The position numbers and the translations under genes are program-made. The notes below the pieces were generated by a model. The model was not told the DNA's origin and ran no database searches. It saw only the letters and a program-made list of their open reading frames with translations. This document shows positions 1 to 7,048 of a stretch of DNA of 9,180 nt, piece after piece. Positions within the stretch are counted from its first letter, which is position 1, and each line of letters opens with the position of its first letter. The DNA is from Gammaproteobacteria bacterium (GTDB lineage Bacteria > Pseudomonadota > Gammaproteobacteria > Pseudomonadales > Porticoccaceae), in NCBI GenBank assembly GCA_006227015.1, contig SBGI01000222.1, positions 1 through 9,180 of the forward strand, written 5' to 3'.

Positions 1-578
1 GTCTTGCGCAAACGGTGTACACCATGTGCCATCACTTTTATAGCGGCCTTGGGATTCGCTCCCCGGAATGCGTGCACCAGCCCTTGCTGAAATAAACGTC
101 TGACCGAGGCAACGACCGCCCGCTCTTCGTCTGTTCGGAGAGACACGCTTGATAGTGGAAGAGACTCTGGCATGCAATCACGAACAGCATCCCTTTCATC
201 CATAGGGGGCTTGCCAACAACGGCCCGCAGCTCATTTATCTCGGGAAGTAACAGCAGCAGGTTATCCTGCTTGAGGCGTGACAGTTGTTGTAAATACGAT
301 ATGAAGCATTGCAGGGCGCTGTAGACAGCCTTAGCTTCATCTGAACCCGGTGCCAGTTGGACCGGGGTATCCGCCATATCTGAAATGGCCTGCATGAATG
401 CGGTGGCACTGGGCAATTCGAGAACTTTCAATGCACCAGCAAGGGCATTTAGATGGCCCTTGAATTTTTCCATGTCGACACTGTCTGTAGCGTCTTCAAG
501 CAACTGCATCAGGGCGAGCACTTCTTTTTCCAGCTCTTCCTGAACCATCGCAATAACTTGGGGATTTATTGAATACAT
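1..578 (-). CDS. fimL: FimL / ChpA N-terminus-like protein, degenerate Hpt-type domain (partial, 3' end cut by window edge)
   Basis: An open frame runs from ATG at 578-576 to the left edge without a stop, giving 192 residues; the gene continues outside. An AGGGTGA ribosome site lies about 8 nt before the ATG. Residues 10-70 look like a helical Hpt-type module: the segment ending NALAGALKVLEL resembles the HxxxG helix of ChpA/PilL, but Asn44 stands where the phospho-accepting His would be. Residues 92-125 (YLQQLSRLKQDN, then LLLLLPEINELRAVVG) match the 'leucine-rich then LRxxxG' element I recall from FimL and ChpA. Residues 150-192 resemble the segment opening their next repeat. In P. aeruginosa FimL is a scaffold needed for twitching and for cAMP production with the Pil-Chp system; as I recall, fimL lies near nhaB there too, which supports FimL over ChpA. 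A ChpA-type hybrid kinase cannot be excluded, because the C-terminus is missing. It is divergent from nhaB. Confidence 0.62.
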   Translation of the reverse strand, partial: MYSINPQVIAMVQEELEKEVLALMQLLEDATDSVDMEKFKGHLNALAGALKVLELPSATAFMQAISDMADTPVQLAPGSDEAKAVYSALQCFISYLQQLSRLKQDNLLLLLPEINELRAVVGKPPMDERDAVRDCMPESLPLSSVSLRTDEERAVVASVRRLFQQGLVHAFRGANPKAAIKVMAHGVHRLRK

Positions 579-635
579 TGACGCGTTCACCCTTTATACT
601 TGCAGGCCGCAAGCATGCAAAACCACGAGGCCCGG

Positions 636-641
636 TATAAT
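636..641 (+). promoter_or_regulatory. Possible -10 element for nhaB in the fimL-nhaB divergent spacer
   Basis: The spacer 579-732 holds one exact TATAAT hexamer on the plus strand. It would start transcription near 648 and leave a leader of about 85 nt before nhaB. I find no good -35 hexamer 16-18 nt upstream and no TGn extension, so this is tentative. A short dyad (TTGC, 5 nt, GCAA at 600-612) lies upstream and could be an operator. No clear fimL promoter was found. Confidence 0.28.
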
Positions 642-732
642 TTTGCCCTCACCTGTTGGTCTCCGATAATAACACCATTAGCTGCCTCAGTTTGAGCCCG
701 AGATAGACTGAATACATAAGAAGGAACCATAC

Positions 733-2235
733 ATGTCCCAATCCATGTTCCAGGCATTCACCAAAAATTTCCTTGGCAACTCTCCAGACTGGTACAAATA
801 CACCATTTTAGGCTTTCTGGCTATTAACCCTGTTCTGGTTTTTACAGCCGGACCATTTATTACCGGCTGGCTACTGATTATCGAGTTCATTTTCACTCTG
901 GCCATGGCACTGAAGTGCTACCCACTGCAACCCGGTGGATTACTGGCTATAGAGGCCGTATTTCTGGGTCTGGCACAACCAGAAACTGTCTACCATGAAG
1001 CCATTGGGAATTTTGAAGTTATCCTTCTGCTGATGTTTATGGTTGCAGGCATCTACTTTATGCGCGACCTGCTGCTGTTCACTTTTACCAAAATTCTTAT
1101 CGGCGTGCGTTCCAAGGCAGTTTTATCCTTGCTTTTCTGCATTACCGGGGCATTTCTGTCCGCCTTTCTTGACGCGTTGACCGTCACTGCAGTTCTGATT
1201 AGCGTCGCCGTAGGTTTCTATTCTGTTTATCACAAGGTTGCATCCGGCAAGGAAGTGCACCATGACCACGACCATTCCAGTGATGTCTCTGTCATGGAGT
1301 ATCACCGTGAAGACCTGGAGGGCTTCCGCTCTTTCCTGCGCAGCCTGATCATGCACGGGGTAGTTGGCACCGCGCTGGGCGGTGTTTGCACCCTGGTCGG
1401 TGAACCTCAAAATCTGCTGATTGCTGAAAAGGCTGGCTGGAGTTTTATCCACTTTTTCCTTGTCATGGCCCCCGTCACCATGCCAGTGCTGGTGTGCGGA
1501 CTGCTTACCTGCCTGCTACTGGAGAAAACCGGTTTCTTTGGTTATGGCGCCGTTATCCCGGAAAATGTCCGGACCGTGCTTGAAGAATTCAATGCCGAAG
1601 AGTCCAAGAAACTCACCAACAAACACCGCGCAACGCTCATCGTGCAGGCCCTGGTGGCAATTTTCCTGGTGGTTGGTCTGGCGTTACACCTGGCGGCCGT
1701 TGGTCTGATTGGTCTCACCGTTATCGTGTTACTGACAGCATTCAATGGTGTGACAGAGGAACATCAGATTGGCCACGCGTTTGAAGAGGCACTGCCCTTC
1801 ACTGCCCTTCTGGTGGTATTTTTTGCCGTTGTTGCCGTAATTCATGAACAACATCTCTTCTCGCCGATTATCAACGCAGTACTCGCAATGGACGAAGGCA
1901 TTCAGCCGGTTATGTTCTTTATCGCGAACGGCGTCTTGTCGATGATCAGTGATAACGTGTTCGTAGCCACGGTGTATATCAACGAAGTCAAGGCTGTGTT
2001 TGAGGCCGGAAAAATCAGCCGAGAGCACTTTGACTTGCTGGCTGTGGCAATCAATACTGGCACTAACCTGCCCAGTGTTGCCACCCCAAATGGCCAGGCA
2101 GCATTCCTATTCCTGCTGACATCAGCACTGGCCCCGCTGATTAGACTTTCCTATGGACGCATGGTCATTATGGCCTTGCCCTACACAATTGTACTTTCTT
2201 GTGTCGGCATCATTAGCGTCGTATTTATTCTCTGA
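733..2235 (+). CDS. nhaB: Na+/H+ antiporter NhaB
   Basis: The protein has 500 residues, against about 513 for E. coli NhaB, and consists of repeated hydrophobic membrane segments typical of an inner-membrane transporter. Family-typical stretches include the [12 protein letters not shown] segment with membrane-embedded Asp147, the GTALGG...[15 protein letters not shown] block (212-236), SDNVFVAT with Asp407, and [18 protein letters not shown] near the C-terminus (444-461). NhaB exchanges cytoplasmic Na+ for external H+ electrogenically and serves in Na+ and pH homeostasis. The ATG is preceded by a good AAGGA site 6-7 nt upstream. A His/Asp-rich cluster (HHDHDH, residues 176-181) lies in a predicted non-membrane loop between the Asp147 segment and the GEPQN block. 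The gene stands alone, divergent from the fimL-like gene and convergent with dnaQ; the stops are 9 bp apart, so any terminator must overlap dnaQ. Confidence 0.96.
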   Translation: MSQSMFQAFTKNFLGNSPDWYKYTILGFLAINPVLVFTAGPFITGWLLIIEFIFTLAMALKCYPLQPGGLLAIEAVFLGLAQPETVYHEAIGNFEVILLLMFMVAGIYFMRDLLLFTFTKILIGVRSKAVLSLLFCITGAFLSAFLDALTVTAVLISVAVGFYSVYHKVASGKEVHHDHDHSSDVSVMEYHREDLEGFRSFLRSLIMHGVVGTALGGVCTLVGEPQNLLIAEKAGWSFIHFFLVMAPVTMPVLVCGLLTCLLLEKTGFFGYGAVIPENVRTVLEEFNAEESKKLTNKHRATLIVQALVAIFLVVGLALHLAAVGLIGLTVIVLLTAFNGVTEEHQIGHAFEEALPFTALLVVFFAVVAVIHEQHLFSPIINAVLAMDEGIQPVMFFIANGVLSMISDNVFVATVYINEVKAVFEAGKISREHFDLLAVAINTGTNLPSVATPNGQAAFLFLLTSALAPLIRLSYGRMVIMALPYTIVLSCVGIISVVFIL

Positions 2236-2244
2236 ACCAGAAAG

Positions 2245-2952
2245 TTAATCCTGCCCTAACCACAGACATACTCCACTGGCCTGCTCTATGCGGGCCAGTT
2301 GGGCTTTATGAGCTTCCATTTCTTCCTCAGAAGCCCTGACAACCTTGAGTGGCTTACGGTCTGCCGGCAAACGCCTGATAGATTCTCCCCCTGCTCCACC
2401 ACCGCGGGCGTTGTTACCACCAAAGCCAAGATCAACCTGGCCGCCCGTCATCATCAAATAGACATCGGCAAGGATTTCGGCATCTAGCAGAGCACCGTGA
2501 AGATCCCGCTGAGAGTTATCGACATCGTAGCGCTTACAAAGCGCATCCAGATTGTTTTTCTGGCCGGGGTGCCTTTGCCGCGCCATGACCAGTGTGTCCA
2601 CCACGGAGCAGTAATCAACAGTTTTGCCGTACCCTTTCAGCTTGGCGAATTCATGATCGATAAAACCCACATCAAAGGGCGCATTGTGGATAACCAGTTC
2701 GGCCCCCTCAATAAATGCCAGGAAGTCGTCAGCGATCGCGTCGAAAAGAGGTTTGTCGGCAAGGAAATCGTTACTGATACCGTGTACTTCCAGTGCACCA
2801 TCATCGACCTCTCGTTGAGGATTAATGTACTGGTGGTAACGACGACCGGTGAGACGACGATTGATCACTTCGACACAGCCGATTTCAATAATGCGGTGAT
2901 CCTGCGTGGTTTCCAGTCCAGTGGTTTCAGTATCCAGAACAACCTGTCGCAT
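2245..2952 (-). CDS. dnaQ: DNA polymerase III epsilon subunit (3'-5' proofreading exonuclease)
   Basis: The protein has 235 residues, close to the 243 of E. coli epsilon. All DEDDh exonuclease residues are present: Asp7 and Glu9 in the ExoI motif LDTETTG, Asp94 in HNAPFD (ExoII), and His152 and Asp157 in the ExoIII region DLHGALLDAE. QVDLGF (172-177) fits a beta-clamp-binding motif, placed as in E. coli between catalytic domain and tail. A Gly-rich linker (178-190) leads to a C-terminal segment ending in CLWLGQD that in this family binds the alpha subunit. Epsilon removes mismatched nucleotides inside the replicative core. The ATG at 2952 has AGGG about 7 nt upstream and puts the ExoI Asp at the expected place. 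The gene lies 27 nt after the rnhA stop in the same direction, so it is probably the last gene of the yafS-rnhA-dnaQ operon. Confidence 0.97.
   Translation of the reverse strand: MRQVVLDTETTGLETTQDHRIIEIGCVEVINRRLTGRRYHQYINPQREVDDGALEVHGISNDFLADKPLFDAIADDFLAFIEGAELVIHNAPFDVGFIDHEFAKLKGYGKTVDYCSVVDTLVMARQRHPGQKNNLDALCKRYDVDNSQRDLHGALLDAEILADVYLMMTGGQVDLGFGGNNARGGGAGGESIRRLPADRKPLKVVRASEEEMEAHKAQLARIEQASGVCLWLGQD
2275..2299 (+). terminator. Strong stem-loop in the dnaQ 3' end, possible nhaB transcript end
   Basis: ACTGGCCTGC and GCGGGCCAGT form a 10-bp stem around a 5-nt loop (TCTAT), starting 40 nt after the nhaB stop. One pair is a T-G wobble, which is G-U in plus-strand RNA but an A-C mismatch in minus-strand RNA, so the structure favours the nhaB transcript. 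The following T-run is poor (TGGGCTTTAT), so it may be a weak terminator or a 3'-end stabilising hairpin. It lies wholly inside dnaQ codons. Confidence 0.35.
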
Positions 2953-2979
2953 AATATGCCCTATGGTTTTGGTTGAGTG

Positions 2980-3423
2980 TTATCCATTATCGGGAAGCTC
3001 ATCAATTCCCCGGTTGGCAAGTTGATCTGCCAGTTCATTTTCCCGGTGACCGCTGTGCCCCTTGACCCAGTGCCATTCCACCTCGTGCCTGGCAACCTGT
3101 TCGTCAAGCTTCTGCCACAGATCGACGTTTTTTACCGGCTTTTTTGCGGCAGTTTTCCAGCCACGTTTTTTCCAGTTCTGTAACCAACTGGTAATACCCT
3201 GGCGCACGTACTCGGAATCTGTAGTCAGGCTCACCTTACAGGGTTGTTTCAGCGCCGTCAGCGATTCGATCGCCGCCGTCAGTTCCATGCGATTATTGGT
3301 TGTCATCGCTTCACCTCCATAGAGCTCCTTCTCGTGCCCCCCGTAGCGGAGCAGTGCCCCCCACCCTCCAGGGCCTGGGTTTCCCCGGCAGGCACCATCT
3401 GTAAAAATTTCTATTTCTTTCAA
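2980..3423 (-). CDS. rnhA: Ribonuclease HI (TTG start)
   Basis: The protein has 147 residues, against 155 for E. coli RNase HI. The catalytic set is complete: Asp9 ([16 protein letters not shown]), Glu47 (NNRMEL), Asp69 (TTDSEYV), His123 (VKGHSGH) and Asp133 (ENELADQLA). RNase HI cleaves the RNA of RNA-DNA hybrids and clears primers and R-loops. The start must be the TTG at 3423-3421: the codon before it in frame is TGA, the next Met of any use is beyond Asp9, and an AGGAGA site sits correctly spaced upstream. The TTG overlaps the TGA stop of yafS as TTGA, which suggests translational coupling. dnaQ follows 27 nt downstream on the same strand, unlike the divergent rnhA/dnaQ pair of E. coli. 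Confidence 0.97.
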   Translation of the reverse strand: MKEIEIFTDGACRGNPGPGGWGALLRYGGHEKELYGGEAMTTNNRMELTAAIESLTALKQPCKVSLTTDSEYVRQGITSWLQNWKKRGWKTAAKKPVKNVDLWQKLDEQVARHEVEWHWVKGHSGHRENELADQLANRGIDELPDNG

Positions 3424-4247
3424 TCAATCTTCTCCTGATGGGAGGACTTTCTTACCGCAGTCTTTTCGATACCCGGCACCAACGGCGCACTGATTGAGCG
3501 CCACAAACGAGAACCAGACGGTGTCAGCCTGGCTGTATACTTTCTTGCCCGCACAATATAAAACGCACCCCAGGGAAGCCGAAGTCTCTGGCCCGCTCGT
3601 TCGACGACGCCGGGCTCCCGACCACTGTCGCCACAAAGCAGGGGCCAGCTGAAACAGCCGGAAACGGCTTTCTCAGGCTGAAGATTGAGCAACCTGAGCC
3701 AATCCAGTAAACGACGGTAACGCAAACTGTGATGCCGCCAGCCCAATTGATTTGAGAAAAGCCTTGCCGGCCATTTTGCCGCCCCGAACAGGCTGATGGG
3801 ATTTAACACGACAACCACAACCTGGCCGCCCGGGGTCAGGACTCTAGCGACCTCACTCAACACCTCGTGGGGGTACTGGGAAAACTCCAGAGCATGGTGC
3901 AATAACACCGTATCGATTGTCTCGGAGGGTAGCGGTAACGCATCAAAATCGGCAATGGCGCCAGCATTGCCGGTACCGTAGGGCGAGGCACTTAGACAGA
4001 AGCTGTGTAAGTGATGATAGTCTCCGCCCAATAATCGACAGGCGCCCGCGCCGAGATAAAGCATTCGGTGGGCTTCAGCGGTCGGCATCAGTTGCTCGAG
4101 AGCCTGCTGTTCTCTCTGTAACAACAACTCACCCTGACGCGTATGGAACCAGCTATCCAGAGCCTGTTGGGAATCGGCAAGCGGCAATACCGCATGACGA
4201 AGATCCAAAAAATCAACTGCCCCCTTGAACCACTCCTGCAACCCCAT
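3420..4247 (-). CDS. yafS: YafS-like class I SAM-dependent methyltransferase
   Basis: The protein has 275 residues with a Rossmann-type methyltransferase core. A motif I-like turn is [13 protein letters not shown] (61-73), although the usual acidic strand residue and third Gly are replaced. Acidic positions follow at [10 protein letters not shown] (98-107), then [31 protein letters not shown]... in the typical Methyltransf_11 arrangement (111-141), and [13 protein letters not shown] (148-160). The substrate is unknown. Identification as YafS rests on these motifs and on gene order: the same gene lies between gloB and rnhA in E. coli and Pseudomonas. It is longer than E. coli YafS (about 240), with a basic, low-complexity tail. 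The ATG at 4247 has only a weak GGGTT upstream, so the start is less certain than for its neighbours. It appears to be the first gene of an operon with rnhA and dnaQ. Confidence 0.85.
   Translation of the reverse strand: MGLQEWFKGAVDFLDLRHAVLPLADSQQALDSWFHTRQGELLLQREQQALEQLMPTAEAHRMLYLGAGACRLLGGDYHHLHSFCLSASPYGTGNAGAIADFDALPLPSETIDTVLLHHALEFSQYPHEVLSEVARVLTPGGQVVVVVLNPISLFGAAKWPARLFSNQLGWRHHSLRYRRLLDWLRLLNLQPEKAVSGCFSWPLLCGDSGREPGVVERAGQRLRLPWGAFYIVRARKYTARLTPSGSRLWRSISAPLVPGIEKTAVRKSSHQEKID
3431..3436 (-). promoter_or_regulatory. Ribosome binding site of rnhA, inside the yafS end
   Basis: The minus strand reads AGGAGA here, with 7 nt before the TTG at 3423. This strong Shine-Dalgarno sequence falls in the last codons of yafS (...HQEKID) and supports the non-ATG start of rnhA and its coupling to yafS translation. 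Confidence 0.75.
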
Positions 4248-4260
4248 TAAAGAACCCGGA

Positions 4261-4289
4261 TTAACCTTTTCGACCCTGTTGTTTATTAT
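4261..4289 (+). promoter_or_regulatory. Candidate sigma-70 promoter for gloB
   Basis: In the 78-bp yafS-gloB spacer, TTAACC (4261-4266, four of six matches to TTGACA) is separated by exactly 17 nt from TATTAT (4284-4289, five of six matches to TATAAT). Transcription would start near 4296, about 30 nt before the gloB ATG. No equally good promoter for yafS was seen on the other strand. Confidence 0.38.
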
Positions 4290-4325
4290 GGGTAATATGC
4301 TCCCTGAAAACTACCGGATCAATCC

Positions 4326-5093
4326 ATGTCATTAAACATTGAGCGTATTGCCGCCTTTTCCGACAACTATTTCTGGCTGTTTCACCAACCAGGGAGTACT
4401 CGTGCCTATGTTGTGGACCCCGGGGATGCCGCACCGGTTGAAGCCGCCCTAAGCGCGCATCACCTGACACTGGAAGGTGTTCTGGTCACCCATCATCATC
4501 CAGACCATATAGGCGGCATCCGCGACTTACAGCGAGATCGTCAGATTCCTGTCTACGGCCCGGGCAGTATTACTGAAGTGACGCACCCGGTTTCTGACCA
4601 TGACCATCTGATCATCGAAGACACCACTTTTGAGGTGATCACTGTTCCCGGGCACACCCTTGACCACATTGCCTTTTTTGTCCCGGACGAACCCCTGGTT
4701 TTTTGTGGTGACACCCTGTTTGCCGGGGGCTGTGGCAGATTGTTTGAGGGAAGCCCGAAACAAATGTGGCAATCCCTGAAAAAATTAAGAGAGTTACCCC
4801 CTTCGACCCGTATTTACTGTGCCCACGAATACACACAGGCAAACCTGCGTTTTGCACAGGCCGTTGAGCCGGACAACTCAGCTTTAGCTCACAGGGCAGA
4901 ACAAGTAGAGCGTTTACGTCGCTCCAATCAGGCAACCGTGCCATCAACCCTGGCGGAGGAAATGGCCACCAACCCATTCATGAGACCCGATCAGGATACC
5001 GTGAAGCAGGCCGCAGAAGCCCGCGAAGGGCATTCCATTTCCGAGGTAGACGAAATATTCAGGGTAATACGCCAGTGGAAAGATACTTTTTAA
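4326..5093 (+). CDS. gloB: Hydroxyacylglutathione hydrolase (glyoxalase II)
   Basis: The protein has 255 residues, the usual length for bacterial glyoxalase II. It is a metallo-beta-lactamase fold enzyme that hydrolyses S-D-lactoylglutathione to D-lactate and glutathione, the last step of methylglyoxal detoxification in the cytoplasm. The binuclear metal site is complete: THHHPDH (His56, His58, Asp60, His61), His110 in VPGHT, Asp129 in FCGDTLF and His167 in YCAHEYT. The C-terminal glutathione-binding region contains NPFMR (216-220). The ATG has GGAT 6 nt upstream. Divergent from yafS and followed after 164 bp by mltD. The stop codon lies inside a 16-nt AT-rich palindrome. Confidence 0.97.
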   Translation: MSLNIERIAAFSDNYFWLFHQPGSTRAYVVDPGDAAPVEAALSAHHLTLEGVLVTHHHPDHIGGIRDLQRDRQIPVYGPGSITEVTHPVSDHDHLIIEDTTFEVITVPGHTLDHIAFFVPDEPLVFCGDTLFAGGCGRLFEGSPKQMWQSLKKLRELPPSTRIYCAHEYTQANLRFAQAVEPDNSALAHRAEQVERLRRSNQATVPSTLAEEMATNPFMRPDQDTVKQAAEAREGHSISEVDEIFRVIRQWKDTF

Positions 5094-5257
5094 AAAGTAG
5101 AGATATCCATTTTAAACAAAGGGCTTCAGCTCACCTGTACAGGTCAATAACCGAGACACTGCTCACATCAACTACTACTACTTGATCTCAAAGATTGCAG
5201 GCATGGCATGGCACCGTTAGAATCCTTGGCCAACATGCTGGCTAAACAGAAAATTTC
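5094..5257. other. gloB-mltD spacer with two perfect palindromes and a weak promoter candidate
   Basis: No gene is visible in these 164 bp. A perfect 16-nt AT-rich palindrome (5084-5099) overlaps the gloB stop; it has no GC-rich stem and is not a typical terminator. ACCTGTACAGGT (5133-5144) is a perfect 12-nt palindrome. Short tandem repeats follow: ACT four times (5171-5182) and GGCAT two and a half times (5200-5213). TTGCAG (5195-5200), 17 nt, then TAGAAT (5218-5223) is a possible weak mltD promoter. Confidence 0.4.
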
Positions 5258-6805
5258 ATGCCCGGATATATTCGAACGACCATCGTACTCTTATTGTCGC
5301 TTCTCGCTGGCTGCGCCCAGCAAGCTGTAGAGCAAGCCCAAAACAATCAGCCAGTCCCCGCCAGAAAGCATACAGTCGATTCACAACCCATCATCAGCCA
5401 CAGTTTCCAGCAAAAGCCTTTAAAAACGCCTGTCATTTTTACCTCTCCAGACGCCCAACGGAGCATTGAGGCCGATAAGGATATCTGGCAGCGCATTCGC
5501 AAAGGGATGGTATTACAGGAATATTTCGAGCATCCCGGCATTGCCAAACAGGTCGCCTGGTACTCAAGTAACCAGACTTATATAGATCGGGTTATGGGCC
5601 GCGCCGAGATGTACCTCTATTACATCGTCGAGCAGCTTGAAAACAACGGGATGCCCCTCGAACTGGCCCTGCTGCCCGTAGTAGAGAGCGCCTACGACCC
5701 GTTTGCCTACTCAAACAGCCACGCCTCAGGCCTGTGGCAATTTATACCTGATACGGGCACCAGGTTCGGTCTGCGCCGGGACTGGTGGTATGACGGCCGA
5801 CGGGATCCTGTCGCCGCCACAGAAGCCGCCATTCAGTATCTACAATATCTTTACAATTATTTCGATCAGGACTGGCTACTGGCTCTGGCCGCTTATAACT
5901 GTGGCGAAGGCAATGTCAGACGCGCCATGAAAAGAAACCGCAAGGCCGGCAAGCCAACAGACTTCTGGTCCCTGAAACTTCCTCGGGAAACGAGCGCTTA
6001 CGTCCCGCAACTACTGGCTGTCTCCCGGGTGGTCTCAGCTCCCGAAGCACACCAAATTGCCCTGCCCCATATCGATAATGCACCCTATTTCGATATTGTT
6101 GATGTACCCGACCAGCTGGATTTGTCAAAAGCCGCAGAGTTGGCCAGTTTAAACAAGAAACAACTGCAACAGCTAAATGCCGGATACAGCCGACTGGTTA
6201 CTCACCCCGAAGGACCTCACCGTATCCTGTTGCCCACTGATCACACTCAGAGCTTTAAGGTTGCCCTGAATAATACTCCCCGTGAACAATGGGCACCCAT
6301 TAAACAGCACATTGTAAAAGCCGGTGATACCCTGTCCGGGATTGCCAAAAAAAACCGCGTCACAGTTAATCAGTTGCGCAAACAGAACCGACTTCAGAGT
6401 GACCTGTTAAGGATAGGTCAACGACTGAAAATACCTGGCTCTGGTGTCGACAGCCCTCTGGCGGGATATTCCCGTAATTACCGGGTTAAGCAGGGCGACA
6501 GTCTGTGGAAAATTGCCAGAGCTAACAACGTCAGCGTGAAACAACTTGCCAAGTGGAATAACTTGAATATTCGTGAACCATTGAGGCTCAATCAGGTATT
6601 AAGCCTCTACACTGATGGCAGTGAGATATCTGCAAAACAGAAAAAAGTGCGTTACAAAGTTCGCCGGGGAGACTCTTTTTACCGAATTGCCAGAGAGTTT
6701 GACCTCAGTATCAATGACATCCTGGAATGGAATAACCTCAATACCAAGCACCTGCTTAAGCCGGGTCAGCAATTAACACTTTTTGTCGATGTTCTGAAAA
6801 TCTAG
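5258..6805 (+). CDS. mltD: Membrane-bound lytic murein transglycosylase D, lipoprotein with three LysM domains
   Basis: The protein has 515 residues; E. coli MltD has about 452. A lipoprotein signal ends in the lipobox LLAGC, so Cys19 would be acylated; Ala at the next position fits sorting to the outer membrane. The SLT catalytic domain spans about residues 100-260, with catalytic Glu143 in VVESAYDP, then ASGLWQFIP (156-164) and AAYNCGEGNV (211-220). It cleaves the MurNAc-GlcNAc bond of peptidoglycan, forming 1,6-anhydro ends. Three LysM peptidoglycan-binding repeats follow at about 350-393, 408-451 and 466-510, each beginning with a (H/Y)xVxxGDxxxxIA pattern; E. coli MltD has two. The ribosome site before the ATG is weak (cagaaaa). 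A run of eight A at 6347-6354 falls in LysM1. The stop is 4 bp from that of convergent nqrM. Confidence 0.96.
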   Translation: MPGYIRTTIVLLLSLLAGCAQQAVEQAQNNQPVPARKHTVDSQPIISHSFQQKPLKTPVIFTSPDAQRSIEADKDIWQRIRKGMVLQEYFEHPGIAKQVAWYSSNQTYIDRVMGRAEMYLYYIVEQLENNGMPLELALLPVVESAYDPFAYSNSHASGLWQFIPDTGTRFGLRRDWWYDGRRDPVAATEAAIQYLQYLYNYFDQDWLLALAAYNCGEGNVRRAMKRNRKAGKPTDFWSLKLPRETSAYVPQLLAVSRVVSAPEAHQIALPHIDNAPYFDIVDVPDQLDLSKAAELASLNKKQLQQLNAGYSRLVTHPEGPHRILLPTDHTQSFKVALNNTPREQWAPIKQHIVKAGDTLSGIAKKNRVTVNQLRKQNRLQSDLLRIGQRLKIPGSGVDSPLAGYSRNYRVKQGDSLWKIARANNVSVKQLAKWNNLNIREPLRLNQVLSLYTDGSEISAKQKKVRYKVRRGDSFYRIAREFDLSINDILEWNNLNTKHLLKPGQQLTLFVDVLKI

Positions 6806-6809
6806 CACC

Positions 6810-7046
6810 TCAACGAGAAGCATCATAACCAAGCTCAGTCTTCGCCCGATTATCAACAGCGGTATCCGTCTCGACACATTTTTCCGGATCATCACCGCAA
6901 ATCTCACAGACGTAATCCTTCTCGCCCAATGCTGCGCCTACACCGCCACAGGAACCCTTGAGCGGCTTTTTACCCAGAATAACGCCGATGGCCATGCCGC
7001 AGATAATCAGTAGCAACACTACAAAGGCAAGTACAACTTCAAGCAC
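6810..7046 (-). CDS. nqrM: Na+-NQR maturation factor NqrM (GTG start)
   Basis: This is a 78-residue protein with one N-terminal membrane helix (about residues 4-24), followed by KKPLKGSCGG and a cysteine cluster: Cys33, Cys47, Cys50 (CEIC) and Cys57 (EKC). This is the NqrM/DUF539 pattern. NqrM is required for assembly of the Na+-translocating NADH:quinone oxidoreductase, probably by supplying iron to the Cys-ligated centre between NqrD and NqrE. The start is GTG at 7046-7044, with AGGAGA 6 nt upstream inside the apbE end. An ATG two bases earlier is in another frame and meets a stop after nine codons. It is the last gene of the nqr transcript, 2 nt after apbE and convergent with mltD. Confidence 0.93.
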   Translation of the reverse strand: MLEVVLAFVVLLLIICGMAIGVILGKKPLKGSCGGVGAALGEKDYVCEICGDDPEKCVETDTAVDNRAKTELGYDASR

Positions 7047-7048
7047 AT

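Noticed and set aside
593..598. TATAAA on the minus strand as a -10 element for the fimL-like gene
   Set aside because: It would start transcription about 8 nt before the ATG, within or after the ribosome site, leaving no usable leader.
1123..1452. A 109-codon open frame on the minus strand within nhaB
   Set aside because: It is a mirror of conserved NhaB codons with no family resemblance in its translation.
2497..2976. A 159-codon open frame on the plus strand across dnaQ
   Set aside because: It is antisense to a DnaQ with all catalytic residues; its translation shows no recognisable domain and it has no good ribosome site.
3917..4228. A 103-codon open frame on the plus strand opposite yafS
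   Set aside because: It is an Arg-rich shadow translation opposite a supported methyltransferase gene, with no domain or ribosome site.
5133..5144. Resemblance of ACCTGTACAGGT to the half-sites of a LuxR-type lux box
   Set aside because: A lux box is about 20 bp with a central spacer between the half-sites; here they abut in 12 bp and no luxR/luxI gene is in the window.
6940..6972. Short dyad plus T5 on the plus strand as the mltD terminator
   Set aside because: The stem is only 4+3 bp with internal loops, it lies about 150 nt past the mltD stop, and the T-run is explained by the conserved KKPLKGSC codons of nqrM.
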